The notes: generated by a model from the letters alone, not told the origin. 64,000 bases of DNA from Tricholoma matsutake (GCA_026075535.2 AP026550.1:7874001-7938000); one strand, 5' to 3'; numbered from the stretch's first letter, positions 11,107 to 23,697 are shown. Program-made: numbers and translations.

Positions 11107-11655
11107 TAGTGTTTTAAGGTCCATTTTTTGCCCCCAAAAGGGGCAACCATGGACCACAACCAGTCCAAACAGTCACCCAATTCAGAACAACTTTGATTGC
11201 ATTGCATATTAACTGAGCTATAATTTTTTTTGTACAGCTATATGACATCATAAAAGTAACAACAACACACCTAATCATCTGTACCATAGGATTTTATTTA
11301 TATAACAGCCCAAATGAGTGCAACTACAAACTACAAATTACAAACTACAAACTGCAACTTGAATGCATGTCCTTTCAGTTTTGGCCATATCTCAGTCAAA
11401 TATTGACGGAATTGCTTGAATGTTGAATCGGTCTATGGAGCATTACAATCATATGGGTTATTTGGCACAATAAATTTTATGACAAAAGATCGGTCCAAAC
11501 CAGTCTTTTTTCAGTCCATGGACCAATTAGGACCAGTCCTAAAGGGTCCGGTTGCGGTCCTCCAATATCTGGGTCAGTCCTAGACCAGTTGCAGTTGCTG
11601 GTTGCCCCATTTGGAAGTCAAAAACCGGACTGGACTGGACCTTTAAACACTGGTT
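11107..11655. repeat. Inverted hAT-like ends enclosing AT-rich DNA
   Basis: TAGTGTTTTAAGGTCC opens at 11107 and GGACCTTTAAACACT closes at 11655. Inside each end are related GGTTGC/GCAACC and CCAGTCC words. These resemble the ends of copies A and B. No target duplication was found at these limits, so the boundaries are tentative. Confidence 0.4.
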
Positions 11656-11728
11656 GGTGTTGGTGGTGGTGGTGTGTCATCAGGTGTGGTTGTAGTTGCA
11701 TCAGCCAGAAATGAAACCCAGTCCCACC

Positions 11729-11748
11729 CTGCAAGCCTCTGCTTGCAG
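11729..11748. repeat. Dispersed hairpin motif, perfect palindrome
   Basis: CTGCAAGC-CTCT-GCTTGCAG has fully complementary 8-bp arms. It is the most symmetrical of the six copies in the window and is preceded by CCAC. Confidence 0.6.
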
Positions 11749-12004
11749 CAGTGGTGCTATGTAGAAGGCAGATTGGTAAGGGTAAGATACTAAAAAAGAA
11801 ATCAAATTAGTTAGTAGAAGAAAAGAAATCAATGAAGATACAATCATACCTGTGGGCCCAAACAATGCCAGTCCATCATTTGGGCCCTTGTGTGTCCTTT
11901 CCATTGTGGTGTGGGGTTTTTGAGGTTGGCACTGTGGGTGTCATGGGTGGGTGGAGAGTGTGTGGTGGTAGAAGCAGCATTGTGGTTACCTGGCAGTCAT
12001 GGGA

Positions 12005-12431
12005 ATTACTTGGCAAGTGTGCCACTTTCTTTTTTTGGGGGCACAAGCATGACCAAATGGTCTGTGCATAGCCACAGGGTATATAAGCACTCATTTCTTC
12101 AAATGCTTTTCCCCTGGGCTTGTCCCATTGTCCATTCCTCAACATATTATCTAGTATAAATAGTAAATAGTATTAATTTAGTACATATTAGTTGTATTTT
12201 TGTTGTAAAGTAGATACATTTATATGAGTATATAATACTGTAAGAAGACCGGTTGCAACCGATTGCAACCAGTCTTCAAATGGTTTTCAAAGATTTTTGA
12301 AATGAGGCAACCAGCAACCAGAATGACACCAAATATGGGCAACCACAACCAAAAAAAAGATCAGACTGAGGTTCAGTCCAGTTCAGTCCTATGGTTATTT
12401 TTGGTCCTATAGACTGGACCTTGAAACACTA
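12005..12431 (+). repeat. Dispersed hAT-like terminal segment, copy B
   Basis: Partner of 8965-9379, with the same block order and the same CACTA terminus at 12431. The two copies differ at many positions, so they are old. Confidence 0.5.
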
Positions 12432-12862
12432 CTTGGAAATCACCTGGAATTTCAATGATGGTATGTATATAGTGGTCAACAGTTGCAAAGTGGAGGTCTT
12501 GTTGTTTCTTCAAGTATATTGCACCTATATTATGATTGTAGGACATGTAAGTTGAATGTGAATGGATCAATTTACCTTCCCATCCTGTTCCTGCTAGAAA
12601 ATGCTCTTCCTTAGCTATATTGATATAAGATTTGAGGTGTGATTGATTTGCCAGTGATACATGGAGGTTACTTAGAGTCAGGACAGCAATTTCAGGAAAG
12701 CATGTGGACAAATAAGCCTTAAGAACAGCATGTTGGAGGAAGTGCCATGAAGTCAAATATGGTAGGTCATCCTTTATATTTTCAAGAAGTCCAAAGATTT
12801 CTCAGCACAAAACAGGAGGAGTTTTTTGAGGAAATGGAATTGGGTGTGGGTGGATTCCATGA

Positions 12863-13309
12863 TGTAAGGGGACTAAGGGGGACTCAGGGGGGGGGGGGGG
12901 GGGTGCCCTGTGTGTTTCTCCTATTTTTAACATTCATCCTATATTTTTCCTCACTTCATTTCCTTCTATTCTTCATTTTCTATGATTTTTCCTTATTTTA
13001 TTACTAATTTCCCTTTCTATCACATTTGTGTATGTTGACAGTTTTATATTTAGAGGCAGAGCACCCCTTCCAGCATCTACCCCTTGGTATGATGTCATTT
13101 GGTGGCCTTGATCTGCCTATCTCTGCCTTTTCTATTTTTAGATTATTATTTGATTTTTGCAGTCTTCACATATACTGGGCATTGGCAAAGGGGTCCTCAG
13201 AGTTTTCTCTTTGGATTTCCCTTTGCTAGGTGCACCTCCAATGCCTGTAATATGTAGTATAATTTTAACTTTGGATTTCTCTTTGCTAGAGGCTGAGGTT
13301 GCCCTTATA
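12863..13309 (+). repeat. 5' LTR of gypsy copy 2
   Basis: A 447-bp LTR starting TGTAAGGGG and ending CCCTTATA. It is longer than its partner partly because of a run of 17 G at 12887-12903. The priming complement AGAGTTTTCT is at 13199-13208. Confidence 0.93.
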
Positions 13310-13322
13310 GTAGAAAACTCTC
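13310..13322 (+). other. Candidate self-priming site of gypsy copy 2
   Basis: Starting one base after the LTR, TAGAAAACTCTC repeats the site of copy 1. Its core AGAAAACTCT (13312-13321) is complementary to 13199-13208 in the LTR. Both partners are unchanged in this otherwise heavily mutated copy; neither contains a CpG. Confidence 0.55.
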
Positions 13323-13474
13323 TCCTAAGGCCCATAATCGCAAACATGCTGCCCAAGATAGGCAGGTACAGAGTGGACAACACTTCCCAAAGCTCCACAG
13401 ACTCCCTACACACCATTCCTGACAGTCCTGCCTTTAGTGTGCCACCATTTTCACCAAATGTGCCCCCTAGCAAC

Positions 13475-14583
13475 ATGGATGCATCAGAGCGCCTTGATGC
13501 GCTTGAAAGCAACATTACTGGAATATGTGCACAATTCAATTTGCTTAAATGTACAATCAAAAACTTTGTCAGAACCCTTCAGACTAGCTCCATGACCAAT
13601 ATTCCCCCCATTGCGACTCCAAGCGCACCCAACAACAATGTGCCACCTAGCACACCCACTAAGGAGCATGCCCAGATCAAACCATCTCCCCCTGCCAAAT
13701 TTAATGGTGCACATGTGCAGGGGCATGCATTTTTTAATTCCTGTGAGTTGTACATCAGTCTCCAGTCTCATCAATTTGTTGACAAGGCTGCAAAAATTTA
13801 TTGGGCCTTCACATACATGAAATCTGAATGCACCTATCTCTATGTGGACCATATTCTGTGCCAAACTAAAGAGCTCGGTTCTCTACCTTTCTCCACTTGG
13901 GTTGACTTTCAAGCAGAGTTTGTACACCACTTTTGTCCCCTCAATGAGTGCCACCGAGCAGTGAAATGGCTCGAGTCATCCTCTTAATGTCGATCCATGG
14001 ACGACTATATCGATGAGTTTAAGGATTTGGTGGACATGGCAGGATATGGGAGTGGGCTACCAGTTGTGGTGAAGTTCCAATGGGGCCTCAATTGAGAAAT
14101 TCAGGACCAGATTGCACAGATGTTGGAAGGGTGCCCCGCAGACAATGATATTTATGCTTGGTATGAAGCTGCTTCACTATGTGGTGAGAACTGACTCATG
14201 AATGTGGTGTTTAATGCTGCATTCCATGCTCCAACTACCACTCATGCACCCTACACCTTCAATCAAACCCTTCCCCACCATAACCCCATTCCTGTCTGTC
14301 AGACTCCCACACCCGCCGTCAAATGTCCCAGTACCAATGGATGTTGATGCGGCCCACAGCCATGCGCATAGGTTGGATCTCTGCTACTGCTGTGGGGAAA
14401 CTGGGCACAGGGCTGGAGCATGTCCCCATCATCAGGATATCTGCATGCTCACCCCCAAGGGGCAAGATGAACTCCTCCAAGACCTGTTGGCACTTGTAGG
14501 TGTTGAGGAAGCGAAGGATCAGGTTGCAGAGGAGATCAAGTCAGAAGTTGTAGAGGAGCAGGATTTTTCTATTTGCAGTGAGT
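13475..14583 (+). pseudogene. gag: gypsy copy 2 gag, broken
   Basis: It begins ATG at 13475 (MDASERLDALES) and aligns with copy 1 gag to the zinc knuckle (CYCCGETGHRAGAC) and the acidic tail ending at TGA 14581-14583. A small deletion after codon 170 leads to a TAA at about 13985, and further stops follow, one being TGA where copy 1 has CGA (NREIQ). It is not functional. Confidence 0.88.
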
Positions 14584-14589
14584 GAATTG

Positions 14590-14776
14590 TACACCTCAGT
14601 AAAAAAGAAAGTGATGTGATTGTCAAAAAATTGACAAAACTTGATGATCACATCACATTTTCAACCATATTTAGTCTGGCCATTGTGTGGTTGCACATCA
14701 CTTTCACATGACTAAATGCAGGTTTTTTGACAATCACATCAATTTTATGTAAATCCTTTTTTACTGAGCATACACC
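14590..14776. mobile_element. Foldback MITE inside gypsy copy 2
   Basis: Compared with copy 1, 175 bases (14596-14770) are inserted between gag and pol, flanked by TACACC on both sides (14590-14595 and 14771-14776). The ends are CTCAGTAAAAAAG and CTTTTTTACTGAG, and a second inverted pair, TGATGTGATTGTCAAAAAA and its complement, lies inside. The superfamily is unclear; a 6-bp duplication does not fix it. Confidence 0.65.
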
Positions 14777-17700
14777 CTCACTGCCTGTCCATAACCACTT
14801 TGAAGTCTTGTCAGTTGAATCCCCAGAGAATGAATCTATTTCCATGACTGTTGCCCTCTCTGACCCTTCAAAGTTGGCTAAAGATGTACCTGCTCTTCCC
14901 ATCTCTCCCTCTGCTCCACGCCCCAAAATTAAATCATGAGAGTGCAAAGTCCCATGCAAATATATTGTTGCATCCACTCCCTCTACACATTCCTTGAACC
15001 TAGCAATCAAACTACAGACTACTGACACTGGACAGATACTCGGTGTCTCTGCGCTCCTGGACTCTGGTGCAACCGGTCTCTTCATCAATGCCCATCTCAC
15101 ATAACAACATCACCTGAATACTCGCTCACTCTTGTGTCCAATACCTGTTTATAATGTGGATGGGTTTCCAAATGAAGCTGGTGCCATCCAAGAGGTTGTA
15201 GACCTGGTCCTCCATTACAAAGATCATAGTGAGTGTGCCCTTTTTGCTGTCACTCAATTAGGAAAGCAGAAGGTGATTTTGGGCTATCTGTGGCTTTGAG
15301 ACCATAACCCAGAGGTCAACTGGTATACCAGGGAGGTTACAATGAGCCGGTGTCCATCCCGCTGTTGTACTTGTTTCACGGAAGCCAGGCAAGAACATTG
15401 TGGACAAAGGGCCTCAATATGATGTACTCAGAAGTGTTGTGCCAGACCCCTGCCTATACCTGAAGTGGAGTTAGAAGGGGTTCCTGATCTGATGTCGGAC
15501 TCAGATAATGAGGAGGAGGAGCCAGAGGAAGTGGAGGAAGGTGATCGGATATTGTACATTGTGATTCATCCATCACATGAGGTGTGTGCTACATCGAACA
15601 TATCCCAATGCTGCACTGAGGCCTTCCACAAAAACAATGCTGCTAAATCCTCTACTAATTCCTTGCTTCCTCATCTCCATGATTTTGGGGACATGTTCTC
15701 CAAGGAATCGTTCGACTATCTCCCCATGCGCAAGCCATGAAATCACATGATCAAACTCACCCCTGGTGCAATCCCTTCATCCTGCAAGGTCTATCCTCTC
15801 TCTCCTGAAGAACAGTGACAGCTTGACCAGTTCATTGATGAGCACCTGGCCTCTGGACATATTCGACCATTAAAGTCACCCATGGCCTCTCCCATTTTCT
15901 TTGTCAAGAAGAAGGATGGCTCACTTCAACCAGTTCAAGACTACAGAAGGCTCAATGACATCACAGTCAAAAATCACTACTCATTACCTCTCATCTCCAA
16001 ACTTGTGAACCAGCTCTGTGGAGCCCAATACTTCACCAAGCTTGATGTCTGTTGGGGTTACAATCATGTGAGGATAAAGGAGGGAGATGAGTAGAAGGCA
16101 GCCTTTCGGTCTTTTTGAACTGCTCATCATGTTCTTTGGCCTTACTAATAGTCCTGCCACCTTTCAGACCATGATGAATGACATCTTCCACGACCTCATC
16201 CTCAAAGGCATTGTTTGTGTCTATCTCGATGACATCCTCATCTTCACTCGGATGGTTGAAGAGCACCATCGCATCACACACCTCATCCTAGAATGACTTC
16301 GATCGTACAAACTCTACCTTTGTCAGGACAAGTGCGAGTTTGAGAAGACCAAGATTGAGTACCTCAACCTGATTATCTCGGAGGGTCAGGTGGAGATGGA
16401 TACTATCAAGTTGAATGTTGGGCAATGCCCACAAACAAGAAAGAGGTGCAGTCTTTCCTGGGCTTCATCAATTTCTACCAGTGTTTTATCAAGGATTTCT
16501 CACATCATGCACGACCACTGTTTGACTTGACAGGAAAGGAGGCATGGAGGTGGGATAATGCACAACAGGAGGCATTTGAAAAGCTTAAGGAGATGATCAC
16601 TTCCACTCCCATTCTTACCTTTGCTGATGATTCACACCCTTTTTGTGTAGAAGCTGACAGTTCTGACTTTGCGATGGGCACCGTATTGTCTCAGCAGTCT
16701 CTGGAGGACCAGAAGTGGCATCCTGTTGCATTCTACTCCAAAAGCCTTAGTGCTGTAGAGCAAAACTACAAGATCCATGACAAGGAGATGTTGGCAATAA
16801 TGCATGCACTTGAGGAGTGGGAACACTTCCTCAAGGGTTCCCAACACAAGGTGGAAATTTGAATGGATCACAAGAATCTTGAGTACTTTACGATGGCCAA
16901 GAAATTGAACTGTCATCAAGCTCATTGGTCCCTGTATCTATCCAGATTTGACTTCTCCTTGCACCACCATCTGGGTCACAGCATGGGGAAGACCGATGCC
17001 CTCTCCCGACATGCAGACCATCAGGATGGCAGTGATGACAATCAAAACATTGTGTTGTTGCAGCCAGACCTGTTTACCATTTGGGCACTGGAAGGCATTT
17101 CACCCCAGGGCAAGGAGTGGGACATCCTATGCAACATTCATCATGCAAACCATAGCGGTTTACATGAGGATGTTGTTGCCCAAGCTGTTAAAGAACTGAG
17201 GAAGAGATCCACCCTTTCCTTGCGTGTAGCAGAGTGGGCTGAAAAGGAGGACTTGTTGTATTTCAGGGATCACATCTACGTCCCCAATGACCCAGACCTT
17301 TGCTGGCACATCATATCCCAACACCATGACTCACAGATTGCTGGTCATCCTGGATGCTGGAAGACCTTGGAGCTCACCTCATGGAATTATTGGTGGCCAC
17401 AAATGTCACAACTCATTGGTCAGTATTGTCATACTTGTGACCTTTGCCTATGCACCAAGATTCCTCATCGCAAACCCATTGGTGAGCTACACCCTCTTCC
17501 TGTTCCAGAGAGTTGTTGGGATGTTGTCAGTGTTGACTTTGTGGTGGAGTTGCCAGAGTTGAATGGGTTTGATGTGGTGATGTGCACAGTTGATTCAGTG
17601 GGAAAACATGCTCACTTCATTCCCACTCACACCACTGTCAGTGCCCTGGGTGCTGCCCAACTCTATCTCCACCATGTGTGGAAATTACATGGACTTCCTG

Positions 17701-18630
17701 GTGCTTTACTCTCTGACCATGGCCCTCAGTTCATGGTAGAGTTCACTTGTGAGCTGTACCGACTTCTGGAGATCAAACTCCTTGCTTCAACTGCCTATCA
17801 CCCACAAACTGATGGCCAGACTGAGCGAGTCAACCAGGAACTGGAGCAGTACATCTGCATCTTCATCAATGAGCGCCAGGACAATTGGGACGATCTTCTC
17901 CCCTTGGCCAAGTTTGGATACAACAACCATGTCCATGCTTCCACTCAACAGACCCCTTTCCTCTTAGACACTGGACGACATCCACACATGGGATTCAAAC
18001 CTTGCCAAACTCCCTCACACATTGAGACAGTGAATGAGTTCACAGAACACATGCAGGATAGCTTGGAGGAGGCAAAGGCAGCCTTAGCGAAGGCGAAGGA
18101 CAACATGGTGCACTTTTACAACCAACGCCATTCTCCAACCCCTCAGTACAAGGTTGGTAATCAAGTTTACCTTGACTCCAGTGACATCTCCACTATGTGT
18201 CCATCCAACAAACTTCCTGGGACTTTTCCCCATTGTCAAGTGTATTGAAATGCATGCCTATTGTCTATGCCTCCCAGCCTCCATGTCCAGACTCCACCCA
18301 GTCTTCCATGTTGTCAAACCCCTTCCAGCTCCCCCAGATCCATTCCTGGGATGCCATTCATGTCCACCACCACCACCTATAGTGATCGAGGGAGAACCCC
18401 AGTATGAAGTCAAGTTGATCTTGGACAGCTGGTCACCAAGGAAAACTCCACTATTTGGTGCACTGGAAGGGTAATGGGTATGAGAAGAACTCATGGGTCG
18501 AAGAGTCCGATATGAATGCCCCTCAGTTAGTCAAGGAATTCCATTGATGGCACACTGCTGCACCGTGTTGCATTCAAGTCACTGACTTTGGTCATATGCA
18601 ATTTCAAATCCATTGGGGCAATGCATCTTA
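14771..18630 (+). pseudogene. pol: gypsy copy 2 pol, broken
   Basis: Protease ([12 protein letters not shown] region near 15055), reverse transcriptase (FVKKKDGS near 15900; VYLDDILIF near 16225), RNase H (EADSSDFAMG near 16650), integrase (17300-17900, with VDFVVELP, LSDHGPQF and GQTERVNQ) and a degraded chromodomain near 18400-18550 are recognisable. Many stops and indels interrupt the frame. The longest intact piece, 461 codons (16863-18248), covers the end of RNase H and the integrase. Arg-to-His/Cys changes are frequent. Confidence 0.9.
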
Positions 18631-18642
18631 GAGAGGGGGTGA

Positions 18643-19078
18643 TGTAAGGGGACTAGGGGGGACTCAAGGGGGTGCCCTGTGTGTTTCTCCTATTTTTTAC
18701 ATTTGTCCTATATCTTTCCTTACTTCATTTCCTTCTATTCTTCATTTTCTATGAATTTTTCTTATTTTATTACTAATTTCCCTTTCTATCATGTTTGTGC
18801 ATGTTGACAGTTTTATATTTAGAGGTGGAGCACCCCTTCCGACATCTACCCCTTGGTATGATGTCATTTGGTGGCCTTGATCTGGTTATCTCTGCCTTTT
18901 CTATTTTTAGATTATTATTTGATTTTTGCAGTCTTCACATATACTGGGCATTGGCAAAGGGGTCCTCAGAGTTTTCTCTTCAGATTTCCCTTTGCTAGGT
19001 GCGCCTCCAATCCCTGTAATATATAGTATCATTTTAACTTCTGATTTCCCTTTGCTAGAGGCTGAGGTTGCCCTTATA
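18643..19078 (+). repeat. 3' LTR of gypsy copy 2
   Basis: A 436-bp LTR, TGTAAGGGG to CCCTTATA, preceded by the polypurine tract AGAGAGGGGGTGA and followed by the target duplication CATGA. Confidence 0.93.
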
Positions 19079-19115
19079 CATGAGCAATCACAAGAGTGTA
19101 TGGGCAGGATTTACA

Positions 19116-19549
19116 ATATCTGTAAGGGGACTAGGGGGTGCCCTGTGTGTTTCTCCTATTTTTTACATTTGTCCTATATTTTTCCTCACTTCATTTCCTT
19201 CCATTCTTCATTTTCTATGATTTTTCCTTATTTTATTAATAATTTTCCTTTCTATCACATTTGTGCATGTTGACAGTTTTATATTTAGAGGTGGAGTACC
19301 CTTTCCAACATCTACCCCTTGGTATGATGTCATTTGGTGCCCTTGATCTGCATTATCTCCACCTTTTCTATTTTTAGGTTATTATTTGATTTTTGCAGTC
19401 TTCACATTTACTGGGCACTGGCAAAGGGGTCCTTAGAGTTTTCTCTTCAGATTTCCCTTGCTAGGTGCACTTCCAATCCCTGTAATATGTACTATAATTT
19501 TAACTTTGGATTTCCCTTTGCTAGAGGCTAAGGTTGCCCTTATAATATC
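19116..19549 (+). mobile_element. Solo LTR of the copy 1/2 gypsy family
   Basis: A lone 424-bp LTR (19121-19544) has the usual TGTAAGGGG and CCCTTATA ends and a perfect 5-bp duplication ATATC on each side (19116-19120 and 19545-19549). It lies only 42 bp from copy 2. A solo LTR with intact duplications arises by recombination between the LTRs of one element, so an entire third element was once here. Confidence 0.92.
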
Positions 19550-20387
19550 CTAGTAGTGGGTCAAATTTTTGAAACTTGACAGCACAGGGCAACTGTAACA
19601 TTTCTGGCTAGATTAGATGCTCACCATCTTAATGATCATAGGCTGAAATGAATGTGTATCAACATGGCACTTACACCAAGTATTCATCAGGGTGACTGAT
19701 GGCAGTGAACTTTTTGACCACTAGAATTTGTGATTGTTGTACACTCTGCTCAGGACCATACCCAAACACAAACACTGACTCCTCAAGGCTGAGGCTCAAT
19801 CCAATCTATCTCCTCAAAATCCTTGTTAAAATAAGCATCAAGGTATTCAAATGTTGTATGAGTCATCCAAGTAATGTATATAGTCATTGTGTGCCATGGT
19901 GTTGTCATAATGTTCACACCTGGTGAAAGACATTAAATGGGATGCAAATTCCTGACCTTAGGTAGAAGCAAACTACATTATGAAGGGTTTACTGCATTTA
20001 TTGAATTGAAGGGTTAGTCATCCTTGACAAATTTCTTTCCCTGGGATATAGCCTCAGCACCATTTGGCTTGATGTTCCAACAACACCTTATTATCCTCAT
20101 ATTCTGCTGGAGGTAACACTGTGGGCTCCTGCATAGGCATGCAACATGCAACATCCCAAAATACACTAATGAGTGCAACCTTTTTTTTTTTTGACAAATA
20201 TGTCATGAGTTGGAGATGCCATTGCAATGCAATTCTCATGATCATGGAGAAGACATGCTCACAAATCATCATGGCTGGCAGAGGTATGTGCAGTTTTCAT
20301 TGACTCCATGTCACTGTAAGGGCAGACTTTGGATCCTTGACCTAACACCAACCAATTGAAATATATCCAATTAGAATGAGAACAAAT
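19550..20387. other. CpG-poor stretch without recognised gene
   Basis: Short frames exist on both strands, but none resembles a family I know. CpG is nearly absent, as in the neighbouring decayed repeats. Confidence 0.4.
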
Positions 20388-21092
20388 CTACACACATGTG
20401 AAGTGGCTCTCAGTACAAAGCACCAACTTCTCTTTATCTCCCATTTCATGAAGAAGATGACAACTAACTTTGGCTCCTTTGAGGGTGCAACCTGACAGAA
20501 GGCCTAGTGCATATACAAAGTTATGGACTGGGTCTTGCCATTTATCCAGATCCTGTTGAAAGAGATGCCCAACTGGATCATCCACACTTGTCTCAGGATA
20601 TTCAACATAGGCATGGACATCCTTGTATGTATATAAGCATGAAAGAGTGGTTTTTTGATTCAATTTGATGTTAGTTTGCACGTTTGGAGTTGCCATGGTA
20701 GGGAATGACACAAGGGAAAAGATACCAGAAGGTGGAGAGGAGGGCATCGTAGCATCTGAAGGTGTTGACACAGATAGAGACTGGGAAAGGTGTCCAGGTG
20801 CAATACCTGTTGCACAAGAGCCAGGTAATTGAGCATTTAAATGATCAACAGCATCTGAAAGCCATTTTGCTACATCAGGGGGAGCATAAATTGGCATGGA
20901 TGTCATCATGAGTGCACTGAGATATGGGCAAACATCAATGGGAGCTACAGCTATGTCGGTGTCTTGCATTGTGGCCACTTTGGGGTTGAGAAGCTCAGAG
21001 AGGGTCAAACAATGAGACATGTTGCAGCACTTGCAGCAAAGCCTGCCTGCAGCAGTGTACTGGGCTGGTATTCTATTGAAGTCAATATACAC
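20388..21092 (-). CDS. Uncharacterised open frame, probably an exon of a repetitive gene
   Basis: An open frame of 234 codons has no ATG at its 5' end (it opens with GTG), so it is more likely an exon or remnant than a full gene. It has a Cys-rich start (CCKCCNMSHC), a Pro/Ser-rich middle and a compact end (YPETSVDDPVGHLFQQDLDKW, then L-L-S-G-C-T-L). The last codons run into TGTGTG, a possible donor site. I do not recognise the family. The low CpG content suggests a methylated repeat rather than a host gene. Confidence 0.3.
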   Translation of the reverse strand: MYIDFNRIPAQYTAAGRLCCKCCNMSHCLTLSELLNPKVATMQDTDIAVAPIDVCPYLSALMMTSMPIYAPPDVAKWLSDAVDHLNAQLPGSCATGIAPGHLSQSLSVSTPSDATMPSSPPSGIFSLVSFPTMATPNVQTNIKLNQKTTLSCLYTYKDVHAYVEYPETSVDDPVGHLFQQDLDKWQDPVHNFVYALGLLSGCTLKGAKVSCHLLHEMGDKEKLVLCTESHFTCV

Positions 21093-21883
21093 ACATGAAT
21101 ACTATAGCCTCCCTCAAATCGTGTCCAATCCAAACTTGAAGAACAACTATTCACACATTTAACATTTGATGGGGATGAAAGACCTGCTTCAATGACTGAG
21201 GATAAGAATCAGCTTTCTGCTAGTAAAAAGTGTGGCAGAATACTCACCTTGAATGCTGCAATTGCCACAGCAAATGCAACCAGGAACCCCATTCAAACAA
21301 GGTAAATGTCCAATCTGTAGGTAGGTGTCAGTGCATTGAAACAATTCCAACTCACAGATGAAAGACCTGCTTCGATGAGAGTCAGCTTTCCCCAGGTGAA
21401 AGTGATTGAAGAAGTGGGATGCATGCCTTGAACAATGCAGCTGCCATGGTAAATGTAACCAAGAACCACAGAAATGTCCTATCAGTAGGTAGGCAGCAGT
21501 GCATTAAGACAGTTCCAGCTTACAGAAAGAATACTGACATCAGGAATAAAGCCTCAATGGCAGCTGCACCAGAACTGAAGCATGTTGACACATATCTGCA
21601 TGTCCTGAGGAGAGCTTTATTGTCTGTTTAAGTATTCCTTTGTTTATTTCTGGTGCTTGTACATATCTGTGTGGCTATCTTTGGCCATGTATTGCTGTGG
21701 CTATTCATTTTAGTGACAGTTGATCTAGACGTTTCCTGCCTGCTTACTCGGTTCTTGATGGGATCGAATTAGACAGTATTGAATTCGGATGAGCTGGCAA
21801 CTCGGACCGATCGGACCGTGCCTATATAGTTAACACACTGGTCGGCGTTAAAAAAAATTCGACCCAGACTCCAGCAGACCTCA

Positions 21884-23697
21884 CTGGGACAGATCACATG
21901 ACTTCGTGGCAAATTTCATGAAGTAGCCTGGCAAGCCGTCTTGGAGTATAGAGTGAAGATTGGGAAAAATCAATTAATCACATGACAGTTCCCAGATCTT
22001 GACGCGTAAACATTGATGGGGCCTGGCAGGCCTGCGAAAAAAGTGTAGCAGAGAAAGTGGTCGTTCCTTTTTATGTAGGAAAGTTAAATTTTGTCCCCGT
22101 CGTCGAAATTCTTTCTGAGCTTCCACAACTCAAATTTCCATCAAATAAAGTGTATTAAAACTGTGTAACACCCCCGTCATGAGTTTACTATTAGTATGCA
22201 CTCGACCTCTTCATTATCTTGCATTCTGCACTGCAAAGTTGGCTGCAGTGTACTGGATTCAACCACATATCCGAAAAAGTTCTAAATTCTTGTGCCCTAG
22301 CATTGAGGTGCACAACCTCAAACTATTTCTTCTGATCTTCCTACAAAAACCCAACAAGAATTGAGGTCCAGGCTTGCAATAGGGTTTGCCTAACTCATCG
22401 GTGAATTTTCAGAGTTTAGTGAGCTTCTGCTAGGCCTATATGGTGCAGTTTTACAATAATAAACCATTTGAGCTCTCATATACCTAGAGATTCACAGTCA
22501 ATGTTAGGAAACAGCGGGAAACGCGTCTCTAGACGCGTCGGGTTTATTGATTTCCTTTTTTGGACGTGAAAGTGCACCTACGCGTTTTCGACTTCAACAC
22601 CATAGCTTTCACTGGAATAAATTTTGATGATTTGTTAGATGACTGCTAACATGTTTTTGTAAAGCCAGATCACCATAAAAGTGTTACCATCGTGTCAATT
22701 TCCGCCTCTGTAATTTCGTATTGCCTTTTCGGGAACAACAAAGTGTCGTCGACTTTACATGAACGTTGCTAGACTTCCACATGACCGTTTCGCCTCAAAC
22801 AAAATGTGGAATCAAGATTTTGAACACCTCTCATCAACTTCTTCGGAGTGGATTTTTTAATTAAGGCCTCGTTCTTGAGATATTCGTGTCCAAGAGGTCA
22901 GATTGGATGAACTAAGCCATTTAAAAAATTTGACTCCAAAGACGTTTTCATGCACATCTGTTAGAGTAACTCTTCTCCCATAAAGTATACATGAATCGTT
23001 GTGTAGGGGGAGACTACTGCGAGTGTCGGAGTTTAAACTTGCGAGGCCATAAACAAACAATCAAACTTTCACTGTTTTCCATGTCGTCGCGCCTGTCGTC
23101 AACGTTGCGTCACCTCAACTAGACTCTCCCCCACATCTCCCTGGATTTATTTCTAGTAAGATTAATGTGTTCTATATCTTCTTTATCTGTGTATGTTGAC
23201 TCTTTCCCCGAAGCCAGGTGTCCCACCTATAGCGCGCAACATGTTCAAGCCGAGAACACCCCAGGCTCAGCCAAGCCACATCTAGCCACTGCCACCACTG
23301 CCCTTGTGGTGAGGATGGTGTGCCACAACTGTGTCCGCTGACAATGACGAACTGTGCGTGGGATCATGTATGAACAAGTGATCGCGGTTGAAAGACAGAA
23401 TGGGGAAGGCCAGATGGGGACTGCGATTGGCAGAAGATGTAAGGAAGTTTCTGCGACCCGGGTTTGAAGTGATGAGTTCTCCTTTGCTCATATAGCTCAG
23501 CAGTGGACATATGAATGTTTTTGGCTCCGTGTGTATCTCTATGTAGTATATATATTATTGTGTTCTACAGGCCTCTCAGACTGAGTTTACAACCTATGTA
23601 TGCTGATACCCAGGGACTTCAGTCTTCACTCTATACTCCAAGACGGCTTGCCGGCTACTTCATGAAATTTGCCATGAAGTCATGTGATCTGTCCCAG
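21884..23697. repeat. Long inverted repeats flanking 1.66 kb
   Basis: Arms 21884-21961 and 23622-23697 are inverted copies of about 76 bp with a handful of mismatches; the outer ends are CTGGGACAG and CTGTCCCAG. Between them lie about 1660 bases of CpG-normal DNA with no recognised gene. It could be a non-autonomous terminal-inverted-repeat element or an inverted pair of smaller repeats; no clear target duplication was seen. Confidence 0.6.

Larger units (their letters stand above)
12858..19083 (+). mobile_element. Ty3/gypsy chromovirus, full length, decayed (copy 2)
   Basis: This is a second copy of the family at 2254-8300, on the opposite strand. It is framed by the 5-bp duplication CATGA (12858-12862 and 19079-19083). 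The 5' LTR is 12863-13309 and the 3' LTR 18643-19078. All domains from gag to chromodomain can be followed, but the frames are broken by stops and small indels. Against copy 1, Arg codons have turned into His, Cys, Gln or stop throughout, the footprint of CpG loss. A 175-bp foldback sequence is inserted at the gag/pol junction (14596-14770). The RT active site is still YLDD. Confidence 0.95.

Noticed and set aside
12887..12903. The G17 run as a functional quadruplex
   Set aside because: It is present only in one LTR of an old copy; other LTRs have short G runs, so slippage is the simpler reading.
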